From contig JAIOJM010000263.1 in NCBI GenBank assembly GCA_019911785.1, forward strand, positions 1-25,725: a stretch of 25,725 bases of DNA, given 5' to 3'. Source of the DNA: Sulfuricella sp. (GTDB lineage Bacteria; Pseudomonadota; Gammaproteobacteria; Burkholderiales; Sulfuricellaceae). Positions 17,926 through 25,109 of this stretch are shown in pieces; position 1 is the first letter of the stretch, and the number at the start of each line of letters is the position of its first letter. The notes under the pieces were generated by a model. That model saw only the letters and a list, made by a program, of their open reading frames with translations. It did not search any database and had not been told where the DNA came from. A program made the translations under genes and the position numbers.

Positions 17926-17979
17926 GCAATAGTATCAGCCTTTGAGGCCACCTTGGAAGATACTATTTTCGACTATTGC
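17926..17979. promoter_or_regulatory. nested inverted repeats in the pilG-thiD intergenic region
   Basis: AATAGTATC (17928-17936) is the exact reverse complement of GATACTATT (17959-17967), with a 22-base spacer. GCAATAG (17926-17932) is also the exact reverse complement of CTATTGC (17973-17979). The two pairings share bases, so they would be mutually exclusive in RNA, or could be operator half-sites in DNA. They lie 48-101 bases upstream of pilG. Two smaller hairpins follow at 17994-18008 (CAGGC/GCCTG) and 18022-18034 (CGGCA/TGCCG). I could not assign a promoter here with confidence. Confidence 0.5.
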
Positions 17980-18115
17980 ATAATAAATCTTTTCAGGCAA
18001 AGCGCCTGGCCATGACTCATTCGGCAAAATGCCGGGAATCTCCCCGTCAATTTAGGTTAAGATACGGTCTTTCGATCAACCCCTACCCCGTAGGCACCAC
18101 CCGATTTTTTCCGGC

Positions 18116-18967
18116 ATGACAACGCCCGTACTCATGGCAAACACTCGTGAAACACCCCCGCTCGTCCTTACTTTTGCCGCTTCCGATCCGAGTGGCGGCG
18201 CGGGCCTGCAAGCTGACATCCTGACCTTATCCAGCATGGGATGCCACCCCCTGTCGGTGGTCACCGCCATCACGGTCCAGGACACGCTGGGGGTGGAGGA
18301 CGTGATGGCCATGGAGGCCGAATGGGTTGCCGACCAGGCGCGCTGCCTGCTGGAAGACATGCCCGTGGCGGTTTTCAAGGTTGGCCTGATCGGCAGCATG
18401 GAAAACGTTGCCGCCATCGCCGAGGTGGTCGCTGATTACCCGGACATCCCGCTGATATTGGATCCGGTGCTAGCCTCCGGCCGGGGAGACGAGCTGGCCG
18501 GCGACGACATCCTCACCGCCTTGCTGGAAATGCTCATTCCCCAGACCACCCTGCTCACGCCAAACAGCCTGGAAGCAAGGCGTATCGCACAGCTCGATGA
18601 CGACGAGGGCGATGCCGAACCGGATCTCGCCGAATGCGCCCGGCGCATCATCGAGATGGGCTGCGAATACGTGCTGATCACCGGCACCCATGAAAACACC
18701 CCCCAGGTGGTGAATACGCTCTACGGCGAAAGCGGCGTGTTGCGCAGCGACAGCTGGCCGCGCCTGCCGGGCAGCTACCACGGTTCGGGCTGCACCCTGG
18801 CCGCGGCGATTGCCGCCTCGATCGCCCACGGCCTGGATATCCCGGAAGCGGTGAAGGAAGCACAGGAATTCACCTGGCAAACGCTGAAAGCCGGTTTCCG
18901 CCCGGGCATGGGGCAACACATTCCAGACCGTCTTTTCTGGGCGCGCGAGGAAGATGCCGACGCTTGA
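18116..18967 (+). CDS. thiD: hydroxymethylpyrimidine/phosphomethylpyrimidine kinase ThiD
   Basis: A ribokinase-fold enzyme of 283 residues that phosphorylates HMP and HMP-P to HMP pyrophosphate, the substrate of ThiE. AASDPSGGAGLQADILT near the N-terminus is the HMP-binding segment. VTAITVQDT, DPVLASGRGD and LTPNSLEA follow, and GSYHGSGCTLAAAIAA holds the GSGCT anion hole and catalytic region. No clear Shine-Dalgarno precedes the ATG at 18116, nor an in-frame ATG six codons later (18134), so the exact start is uncertain. It heads a thiD-thiE-hemL group and is divergent from pilG. Confidence 0.96.
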   Translation: MTTPVLMANTRETPPLVLTFAASDPSGGAGLQADILTLSSMGCHPLSVVTAITVQDTLGVEDVMAMEAEWVADQARCLLEDMPVAVFKVGLIGSMENVAAIAEVVADYPDIPLILDPVLASGRGDELAGDDILTALLEMLIPQTTLLTPNSLEARRIAQLDDDEGDAEPDLAECARRIIEMGCEYVLITGTHENTPQVVNTLYGESGVLRSDSWPRLPGSYHGSGCTLAAAIAASIAHGLDIPEAVKEAQEFTWQTLKAGFRPGMGQHIPDRLFWAREEDADA

Positions 18968-18983
18968 AGCAAGGGGGCGGCTA

Positions 18984-19044
18984 CCCTCTCCCCAACCCTC
19001 TCCCGCAAGCGGGAGAGGGGGCAATGGTGAAGGGCGCTTGTTTT
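18984..19044 (-). repeat. CCTCTCCCGC-type REP element, copy 3, between thiD and thiE
   Basis: The palindrome CCCTCTCCCGCAAGCGGGAGAGGG (18996-19019) is flanked by CCCTCTCCCCAA and CAATGGTGAAGGGCGCTTG. It shares GAAGGGCGCTTGTT with copy 2 and is in the same orientation. GAAGGG (19029-19034) sits eight bases before the TTG start of thiE, so the element supplies that gene's likely ribosome binding site. Confidence 0.9.
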
Positions 19045-19678
19045 GATTGGCGGTCTGTATGCCATCACCCCCGAATGCGCCGACACCGAAAGTCTGGTGC
19101 AGCAGGTCAGGCAGGCCTTGTCGGGCGGTGCTCGCCTGGTGCAATACCGCAACAAGGGGGGCGATATTGCATTGCGCCACGAGCAGGCCAGCGAATTGCT
19201 GGCGCTGTGCAGGTATTTCCATGTGCCGCTGATCATCAATGACGACATCCGCCTCGCCGACCTGACCGGCGCGGACGGAGTCCATCTGGGCAAGGACGAC
19301 GGCGGCGTGCGCGAAGCCCGGCTGATCCTCGGCCCGGATAAAATCATCGGCGTGTCTTGTTATAATGACTTGCAGCGGGCGCTCGATGCCGAAGCCCATG
19401 GCGCGAATTATGTCGCCTTCGGCAGTTTTTTTCCGTCGCCAACCAAGCCCGATGCGACTGCGGCACCATTAACTCTTTTGCACGAAGCAAAGCAAAGCCT
19501 GGGCATACCTGTCGTCGCCATTGGCGGCATTACCACGGATAACGTCAACTCCCTGATCGAAGCCGGCACCGATGCCGTGGCGGTAATCTCCGCGCTATTC
19601 GACAGCGACGATATCGGGGCAGCCGCCAGCCGCTTTGCCGTATTATTCGAAAAATCAATCCACCATACATTGCACTAA
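19043..19678 (+). CDS. thiE: thiamine-phosphate synthase ThiE
   Basis: A 211-residue TIM-barrel enzyme that joins HMP pyrophosphate to thiazole phosphate, giving thiamine phosphate. Visible segments are [19 protein letters not shown] (pyrophosphate and Mg binding), [27 protein letters not shown] and [11 protein letters not shown]. In this frame a TGA lies at 19028-19030 and the first usable initiator is TTG at 19043, which places the start exactly where the ThiE fold begins. The upstream 75 bases to thiD are mostly a REP element that provides GAAGGG. hemL starts ten bases after the stop. Confidence 0.95.
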   Translation: MIGGLYAITPECADTESLVQQVRQALSGGARLVQYRNKGGDIALRHEQASELLALCRYFHVPLIINDDIRLADLTGADGVHLGKDDGGVREARLILGPDKIIGVSCYNDLQRALDAEAHGANYVAFGSFFPSPTKPDATAAPLTLLHEAKQSLGIPVVAIGGITTDNVNSLIEAGTDAVAVISALFDSDDIGAAASRFAVLFEKSIHHTLH

Positions 19679-19688
19679 GGCAACGACC

Positions 19689-20978
19689 ATGACCTCACGC
19701 AACCAGCAGCTTTTCGAGAAATCACTCCAGTTCATCCCCGGCGGCGTCAATTCTCCGGTGCGGGCCTTCGGCTCGGTCGGCGGCACGCCGCTGTTTTTCA
19801 AGCGTGGCGCCGGCGCCACCGTCTGGGACGAGGACGGGCAGGCGTATATCGATTACGTCGGTTCCTGGGGACCGATGATCCTCGGCCACGCCCACCCCGA
19901 GGTAATCAAGGCGGTGCAGGAAACCGCCGCTAACGGACTGAGCTTCGGCGCACCCACCGCGCTCGAACTGGAAATGGCGGAGACCTTGTGTTCGCTGCTG
20001 CCCGGCATGGGCCAGGTGCGCCTGGTCAGCTCCGGCACCGAAGCCACCATGAGCGCCATCCGCTTGGCGCGGGGTTTTACCGGCAGAAGTAAATTCATCA
20101 AGTTTGAAGGCTGCTACCACGGCCACGCCGACTCGCTGCTGGTCAAGGCCGGCTCCGGCGCGCTCACCTTCGGCCAGCCCAGTTCCGGCGGGGTGCCGGC
20201 GGAGACTGCGGCGCATACCCTGGTGCTGGCCTACAACGACAGCGCGGCTCTGGCAGAAACCTTCAGGAAAATCGGCAACGAAATTGCTGCGGTGATCGTC
20301 GAACCTGTTGCCGGCAACATGAACCTGGTCGCGCCCAAGCCCGAGTTCCTCAAGGCGCTGCGCGAACTGTGCACCCAGCATGGAAGCGTGCTGATCTTCG
20401 ACGAAGTGATGACCGGCTTCCGCGTCGGGCCGAAGTGCGCCCAGGGCTTGTTCGGCATCGTCCCCGACCTGACCACGCTCGGCAAGGTGATCGGCGGCGG
20501 CATGCCGGTCGGAGCGTTCGGCGGTCGTCGCGACATCATGCAGAAGCTCGCTCCGCTCGGCCCCGTCTACCAGGCCGGCACCCTATCCGGCAACCCGGTG
20601 GCGGTGGCGGCCGGGCTGACCACGCTCAGGCTGGTGCAGGTACCGGGCTTCTATGACAAGCTGGCCGCTGCAACCCGCACGCTGATCGATGGCCTGACCG
20701 CTGCGGCCAAGAAGCACGGGGTGACTTTTTCGGCTCAGTCAGTCGGCGGTATGTTCGGCGTCTACTTCCGCGCCACGCCCCCGACCAGCTATGCAGAAGT
20801 GATGGAATGCGACAAGACCGCCTTCAACCATTTCTTCCACGCCATGCTGGAAAAAGGCATCTACCTTGCGCCTTCCGCATTCGAGGCAGGATTCGTTTCC
20901 GCTGCCCACACCGACGTGGAAATCGGGAAAACCTTGCAAGCCGCTGACGAAGTTTTTGGGGAAATGTCCAGGCGCTAA
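19689..20978 (+). CDS. hemL: glutamate-1-semialdehyde 2,1-aminomutase
   Basis: A 429-residue class III PLP aminotransferase that converts glutamate-1-semialdehyde to 5-aminolevulinate, the C5-route precursor of haem. Characteristic segments are [13 protein letters not shown] at the N-terminus, [54 protein letters not shown] and the PLP lysine K266 in [15 protein letters not shown]. The start ATG at 19689 has TAAGG eight bases upstream and gives the usual N-terminus; a longer in-frame ORF overlaps thiE and is not needed. It ends the thiD-thiE-hemL group. Confidence 0.97.
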   Translation: MTSRNQQLFEKSLQFIPGGVNSPVRAFGSVGGTPLFFKRGAGATVWDEDGQAYIDYVGSWGPMILGHAHPEVIKAVQETAANGLSFGAPTALELEMAETLCSLLPGMGQVRLVSSGTEATMSAIRLARGFTGRSKFIKFEGCYHGHADSLLVKAGSGALTFGQPSSGGVPAETAAHTLVLAYNDSAALAETFRKIGNEIAAVIVEPVAGNMNLVAPKPEFLKALRELCTQHGSVLIFDEVMTGFRVGPKCAQGLFGIVPDLTTLGKVIGGGMPVGAFGGRRDIMQKLAPLGPVYQAGTLSGNPVAVAAGLTTLRLVQVPGFYDKLAAATRTLIDGLTAAAKKHGVTFSAQSVGGMFGVYFRATPPTSYAEVMECDKTAFNHFFHAMLEKGIYLAPSAFEAGFVSAAHTDVEIGKTLQAADEVFGEMSRR

Positions 20979-21355
20979 CGAAACAGGCGGTGACAGCGCA
21001 GGCCTTTTGATCGCCTCTTGGTGCGACTACGCCGACTATTAATCGGTGCGCCACCCGATCATTACCAGACACCAGGGGGCAAATGCCACCCAAGCCATGA
21101 TGCTGGAAATTCACTGCCTAAGGTTGAAAGTCTGCCGCCAGCCCGAGCCGGAGGCTGGCTACCGCATACTTGCCGAGCGAAAAAAAACCATTCTCCAGAG
21201 TATGGAATCATGTAAATGGTTCGCGGATTGTGGCAAACACCCCTCAAACACCCCTTGAAGTCAACCTCTGCACGCCACACATAACCTGTCTGTCTATAGT
21301 ATTTTGCCATCGAACTCCGATATAATTAAACTTAGTCTAAATTGAGGAATGCACC
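20979..21355. other. 377-base intergenic region between hemL and the moxR-like gene
   Basis: I see no convincing gene here. It holds a GC-rich hairpin at 21137-21159 (GCCAGCC, nine-base loop, GGCTGGC) without a T tract. It also holds an inverted repeat AACCATT/AATGGTT (21186-21192 and 21215-21221). On the minus strand that repeat is followed by eight T residues, giving a terminator-like shape facing away from all flanking genes. The region ends with a TATAAT box and a good ribosome binding site for the next gene. Composition turns AT-rich after about 21180. Confidence 0.6.
21321..21326 (+). promoter_or_regulatory. candidate -10 box for the moxR-VWA-dsrS group
   Basis: A perfect TATAAT lies 30 bases before the ATG of the AAA+ gene in an AT-rich stretch. 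No good -35 hexamer is visible at 16-18 bases (TTGCCA at 21304 is too close), so activator dependence or a weak promoter is possible. GAGGA at 21344-21348 is the ribosome binding site. Confidence 0.4.
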
Positions 21356-22402
21356 ATGCGTCCGGCCCAACTTTCCACCATCCTGGATCGCGAATTTCTG
21401 AGCGCCCAGGATGGGCATCACACACCCGTCATGTTATGGGGCCCCCCGGGCGTGGGCAAATCCCAGATCATCGCCCAGGTTGCTGCACGCCACGGTGTGC
21501 CGATGATAGATATACGCCTATCGCAAATGGAACCCTCCGACCTGCGCGGCATCCCATTTCGAATCGAGGATCGTGTTGAATGGGCAATTCCCTCGATGCT
21601 GCCTGATGCCAAAAGGCATGGCCCGCAAGGTATCCTGTTTCTGGATGAAATCACCTCGGCGCCGCCCAGTGTTTCCGCGGCTGCCTACCAGCTGATTCTC
21701 GATCGACGCCTGGGTGCCTATCAAATTCCGAAAAGCTGGGCGATTTTTGCTGCCGGCAACCGCCAGGGCGATCGCGGCGTCACCTATACCATGCCGGCGC
21801 CGCTGGCCAACCGCTTTTCCCATTTCGAGGTCGAGGCCAATCTCGACGACTGGGTCGCCTGGGCCTACGCCAATAACATCGACGAGCGCCTGATCGGGTT
21901 TCTGCGCTTCCGTCCCGAACTGCTGTTCGACTTCAACCCGGCGCACAACCCGGTTGCTTTCCCCAGTCCGCGTTCGTGGGAATTTGCCCACCGCGCGCTG
22001 CAGAAGTTCGGCGATCATCCAGAATTACTGCTGCCGACCCTGCAGGCCTGCGTCGGCCCGGCAGCCGGCCTTGAACTCAACGCCTTCATCGAGAACCTCG
22101 ACCGGATGCCGGATCTGGACGCTATCCTGCGCGGCGAGGAAGTCGCCGTACCGCGCGAAGTGGACCTCCAGTATGCCGTCGCCTCGGCCCTGGTAGGACG
22201 GGCGATCCGCGCCAAAGGTAACGCCGATGCCCGCGATATTTACGGCCACATCCTCGACTACGCCAGCCGTTTCCCGCTCAAGGAAATGGGCATCATGCTG
22301 GTGTCCGACATGCACCGTGCCGTCGGCCAGAACCTGTTCGCCGTACCCCAGTTCTCCAAGTGGGCGAATGCCGTCTCTGACCTGATGCTATACGAGATGT
22401 AA
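21356..22402 (+). CDS. MoxR-type AAA+ ATPase
   Basis: A 348-residue AAA+ ATPase. Walker A is GPPGVGKS (29-36), Walker B ILFLDEI (D97, E98), sensor 1 is in AAGNRQGD (N135) and the likely arginine finger is R153 in LANRF. MoxR-type ATPases usually work with a neighbouring VWA-domain protein to remodel or activate a target, often a metalloenzyme, as in NorQ-NorD, CbbQ-CbbO and RavA-ViaA. The next gene, ten bases on, encodes such a VWA protein, so the pair very likely acts together. GAGGA precedes the ATG at good spacing. The target cannot be read from the sequence. The DsrS-like neighbour suggests sulfur metabolism as a hypothesis. Confidence 0.9.
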   Translation: MRPAQLSTILDREFLSAQDGHHTPVMLWGPPGVGKSQIIAQVAARHGVPMIDIRLSQMEPSDLRGIPFRIEDRVEWAIPSMLPDAKRHGPQGILFLDEITSAPPSVSAAAYQLILDRRLGAYQIPKSWAIFAAGNRQGDRGVTYTMPAPLANRFSHFEVEANLDDWVAWAYANNIDERLIGFLRFRPELLFDFNPAHNPVAFPSPRSWEFAHRALQKFGDHPELLLPTLQACVGPAAGLELNAFIENLDRMPDLDAILRGEEVAVPREVDLQYAVASALVGRAIRAKGNADARDIYGHILDYASRFPLKEMGIMLVSDMHRAVGQNLFAVPQFSKWANAVSDLMLYEM

Positions 22403-22412
22403 GGTCACCGTC

Positions 22413-23666
22413 ATGTCAGGGGGAGATCTCGAAACCAAGCTGGCTGCCGCTCGCACCCGGCTGATTCTGGACAAGCCATTTATCGGCGCCCTCGCCCTGC
22501 GCCTGCCTATGATCGCCGCCAACCCGAAATGGTGCCGCACCACCGCCACCGATGCCCGCAACTTCTATTACAACCCGGAATACATCGCGGCGCTGAGCCT
22601 CGACGAGACCCAGTTCGTGCTGGCGCACGAAGCGCTGCACTGCGCACTGTCCCATTTCGCGCGACGCCAGCATCGCGTCAAGCAACGCTGGGATATCGCC
22701 TGCGACTTCGCCATCAATCCCCTGCTAGTTAAGGATGGCCTCAAGGCACCGCCCGGCGCCCTGGTCCTGGATCTTTTCGAAGGCATGACCGCCGAGGAGA
22801 TCTACCCCTGCATCGATGAGAACAACACCGATGAGCCGATGGATCAGCACATCTATGACGGCGAGGACATTGACCCGACCAGCAACGGCCAGCAAAAGGG
22901 AGACGAGCAGAGCGAAGGTGGCCAAAACCAGCAATCCGATCAGCAAAACCAGTCCGAAGCCGGCGGCAGTTCGCAAGGCCAGCAGAAGGATGATCAGTCT
23001 GGTGGCGCACCCCAACCCAAGCCGCTGACTGCGGCAGAACGCGAAGAGCTGAGCGCACAGTGGCAGCAGCGCCTCGCCGGCGCTGCCCAGCAGGCGCAGC
23101 AGGCCGGCAAACTGGGCGGGCTGCTGGCGCGCATGGTGGGCGAGCTGCTACAGCCGAAACTACCCTGGCGCACGCTGCTGGCCCGCTGCATGACCCAGGT
23201 CGCCCGGGACGATTACAGCTATATGCGCCCTTCGCGCCGCGAGGGACAGATGATCCTGCCCTCCCTGAGGAGCTCCCAGGCGGATATCGTGGTCGCGCTC
23301 GACACCAGCGGTTCGGTCAACAGCGAGGAGCTGAACGAGTTTCTGGCCGAGATCGACGCCCTCAAAGGCCAGCTGCGCGCCCGGATCACCCTGCATGCCT
23401 GCGACACCGCTCTGGCCGAAGGGGGGCCGTGGGTCTTCGAACCCTGGGAGGAGTTCAAGCTGCCCAGGGAATTCCAGGGTGGGGGCGGCACGGATTTCAG
23501 GCCGGTGTTCGAATGGGTCGAGCGCCAAGGCAGAACACCAGATCTGTTGCTTTACTTCACCGATGCCGAGGGTGACTTCCCCCCATCAGAACCTCATTAC
23601 CCCGTAATCTGGCTGGTCAAAGGCAAGGCGCCGGTGCCATGGGGGCAGCGCATTCAGTTGAATTGA
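22413..23666 (+). CDS. DUF2201-type protein: metallopeptidase-like domain plus VWA-like domain
   Basis: A 417-residue soluble protein. The N-terminal domain (about 1-150) has an HExxH zinc-protease motif, HEALH (H72, E73, H76), followed by the conserved RWDIACDFAIN segment of putative metallopeptidases. A Gln/Ser/Gly/Asp-rich low-complexity linker (about 155-215) joins it to a C-terminal VWA-like domain with an intact MIDAS motif DTSGS (D297, S299, S301) and GGGGTDFRPV. It is the partner of the MoxR-type ATPase ten bases upstream. Whether the HEALH site is catalytic, or only binds metal, is not known. AAGG precedes the ATG. The gene ends just before a long inverted repeat. Confidence 0.88.
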   Translation: MSGGDLETKLAAARTRLILDKPFIGALALRLPMIAANPKWCRTTATDARNFYYNPEYIAALSLDETQFVLAHEALHCALSHFARRQHRVKQRWDIACDFAINPLLVKDGLKAPPGALVLDLFEGMTAEEIYPCIDENNTDEPMDQHIYDGEDIDPTSNGQQKGDEQSEGGQNQQSDQQNQSEAGGSSQGQQKDDQSGGAPQPKPLTAAEREELSAQWQQRLAGAAQQAQQAGKLGGLLARMVGELLQPKLPWRTLLARCMTQVARDDYSYMRPSRREGQMILPSLRSSQADIVVALDTSGSVNSEELNEFLAEIDALKGQLRARITLHACDTALAEGGPWVFEPWEEFKLPREFQGGGGTDFRPVFEWVERQGRTPDLLLYFTDAEGDFPPSEPHYPVIWLVKGKAPVPWGQRIQLN

Positions 23667-23674
23667 AAAGATTA

Positions 23675-23750
23675 ACCGCAAAGGACGCAAAGGTTCGCAA
23701 AGGAAAAGCCTCTTTTGCCTTCCTTTGCGAACCTTTGCGTCCCTCGCGGT
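23675..23750. repeat. CGCAAAGG-type long inverted repeat between the VWA gene and dsrS-like gene
   Basis: The left arm 23675-23704 (starting ACCGCAAAGGACGCAAAGG) and the right arm 23721-23750 are complementary at 28 of 30 positions, with a 16-base spacer. This is a member of the dispersed CGCAAAGGACGCAAAGG repeats found in many bacterial genomes. It begins eight bases after the VWA stop and ends 15 bases before the next start, so on the shared transcript it would form a very stable stem just ahead of the ribosome site AAGG (23754-23757). Confidence 0.9.
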
Positions 23751-23765
23751 GAAAAGGTTTTATCC

Positions 23766-24926
23766 ATGTCAGAACTCACTCCCGAAGACGCCCTGCGTCT
23801 CAATGTCCTCCTCGCCGGAGAAATCCAGGCGATCCGCATCGATGAAGCCAACCTGACGGTGCTCGGCCTGTCCCCGCGCGGCGAGGCGGCGGTCAAGCTG
23901 CATCCGGTCGGGCGCAACGACCAGTACCTGCGCCGGGTGCGCGAACTGCTGGCGGGCCACGCCATCGGCTCGCCCGGTGGCTATCCGGTCTATATCCAGC
24001 GCTGGACGCGGATGGGGCAGGCGCGCGACAAGGGACTGGATCGCCTGCTGCTGCTCGGTGAACCCGAGGCGGTGGTGTCGGTCGCCTATTCCAACGGCCT
24101 CACCGACGAACTGGCGCGCCGCGTCTGGTGGGCCATGCCGACCGCCGACAACGCCCGGCGCATGCTGGAGAGGGAGTGCGTCGTACAAGGGCAAATGGGG
24201 AAAATTCTGGCCGATTACCTGATCGAACATCTGCCCTTCGAAAACGAACCCCATGTCATCATCGACACCGTGCGGATCGTGCTCCAGCCGGGGTTGATCG
24301 ATGAGACAGCCCGGCAGCGCCTGTGGAAGAAGGGGACCTACGACAATGCCTACTACATCGGCTTTCTCGAGCGCATGCCGGACGACCTGCCGGAACAGCA
24401 TACTCCACGCGCCGATTGGGAGGCCCAGCGGACAAAACTGACGCCGCTGATCGCACGGGGCAATATTTACGCCCGCCAGCTGGAACGGCTGCTATCCGGG
24501 CCGGGACTCACATTTCTTCAGACCAGCGAGGAAGTCATGCGCCGCCCGGAAAACCAGGACGTAGTCGTTGCCCTGTTGAACGCGGTGGCAGCCTATTTTT
24601 CTGCAGTGAGGACGTGGATCGGCGCCTGTGGATGCTCAGTCGAATCGGCCCTTGCCCGTGCCGAAGCACTCTGCGCCGGCAACGAACAGCCGGTGGAAAT
24701 ACGGGAACTGCTCAACGCAGTGCCGGAGCTGGCGGGAGAAATACGGGCGATGATCGCACTGGCCGGCATGGGCGCGGAGGTGGCGACACCGGTGCTGGCG
24801 CATACCACTGCCTCCGGCACCTTGATGCGCAAAAAACTGGAGCCGGTGATCATTCCTGTCCTGCATCTGTTTGCCGCACTCAGGGGCCAGCCATTCACAG
24901 CCACCACCCCGAGACGGCGGCGCTAA
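23766..24926 (+). CDS. dsrS: DsrS-like protein (sulfur metabolism-associated, function unknown)
   Basis: A 386-residue protein with no signal peptide or clear membrane span, so probably cytoplasmic. Segments such as LTPEDALRLNVLLAGE, LLAGHAIGSPGGYPVYIQRW, TRMGQARDKGLDRLLLLGEP, LARRVWWAMPTADNARRML and VRIVLQPGLID match my memory of DsrS, the last gene of the dsr cluster in sulfur oxidisers such as Allochromatium vinosum. The biochemical role of DsrS is not settled. The rest of the dsr genes are not in this window. The start at 23766 has AAGG eight bases upstream. The longer ORF upstream only reads through the inverted repeat. The assignment rests on recognition of sequence pattern and should be tested by a profile search. 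Confidence 0.65.
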   Translation: MSELTPEDALRLNVLLAGEIQAIRIDEANLTVLGLSPRGEAAVKLHPVGRNDQYLRRVRELLAGHAIGSPGGYPVYIQRWTRMGQARDKGLDRLLLLGEPEAVVSVAYSNGLTDELARRVWWAMPTADNARRMLERECVVQGQMGKILADYLIEHLPFENEPHVIIDTVRIVLQPGLIDETARQRLWKKGTYDNAYYIGFLERMPDDLPEQHTPRADWEAQRTKLTPLIARGNIYARQLERLLSGPGLTFLQTSEEVMRRPENQDVVVALLNAVAAYFSAVRTWIGACGCSVESALARAEALCAGNEQPVEIRELLNAVPELAGEIRAMIALAGMGAEVATPVLAHTTASGTLMRKKLEPVIIPVLHLFAALRGQPFTATTPRRRR

Positions 24927-24943
24927 TTCAGGGAATAAACCTA

Positions 24944-25090
24944 TAATCCGCAGATAGCGCAGATTCACACAGATAAAACCCCGCTGAATCAGATGGTTGC
25001 TGGTCAATCGCACATAACCGTCAGGGTGAGTCAAACAATGAAGTCAGCGCATTGAAATATCTGTGTAAATCTGTGTTCATCTGTGGATTA
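24944..25090. repeat. ATCTGTG-type inverted repeat element
   Basis: The left arm TAATCCGCAGATAGCGCAGA... (24944-24974) and the right arm ending TTCATCTGTGGATTA (25059-25090) are imperfect reverse complements over about 31 bases. They enclose about 84 bases of unrelated sequence with no ORF of note. This is another dispersed-repeat type common in proteobacterial and other genomes. It fills the gap between the convergent dsrS-like and cytochrome genes. Confidence 0.8.
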
Positions 25091-25109
25091 CTGATTTTTC
25101 AAGGTTAAA

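Noticed and set aside
18040..18115. Second TPP riboswitch upstream of thiD
   Set aside because: None of the thi-box core (CTGAGA, ACCTGAT, GGNTAATGCC) is present; only a small CCTAC/GTAGG hairpin at 18082-18094 is seen.
18964..19242. 92-codon open frame overlapping the thiD-thiE junction
   Set aside because: Its first part is the translation of the REP element and its second part is out of frame with thiE.
21046..21258. 70-codon plus-strand open frame in the hemL-moxR gap
   Set aside because: It starts at a GTG without a ribosome site, runs through a palindrome and resembles no family known to me. I treat it as non-coding, though a small gene cannot be excluded.
23715..23765. Upstream in-frame start for the DsrS-like protein
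   Set aside because: These codons translate the right arm of the inverted repeat; the ATG at 23766 has AAGG at good spacing and gives the family-like N-terminus.
24944..25090. CRISPR-like or attachment-site pair
   Set aside because: There are only two imperfect inverted arms, not direct repeats with regular spacers, and no cas or integrase gene is near.
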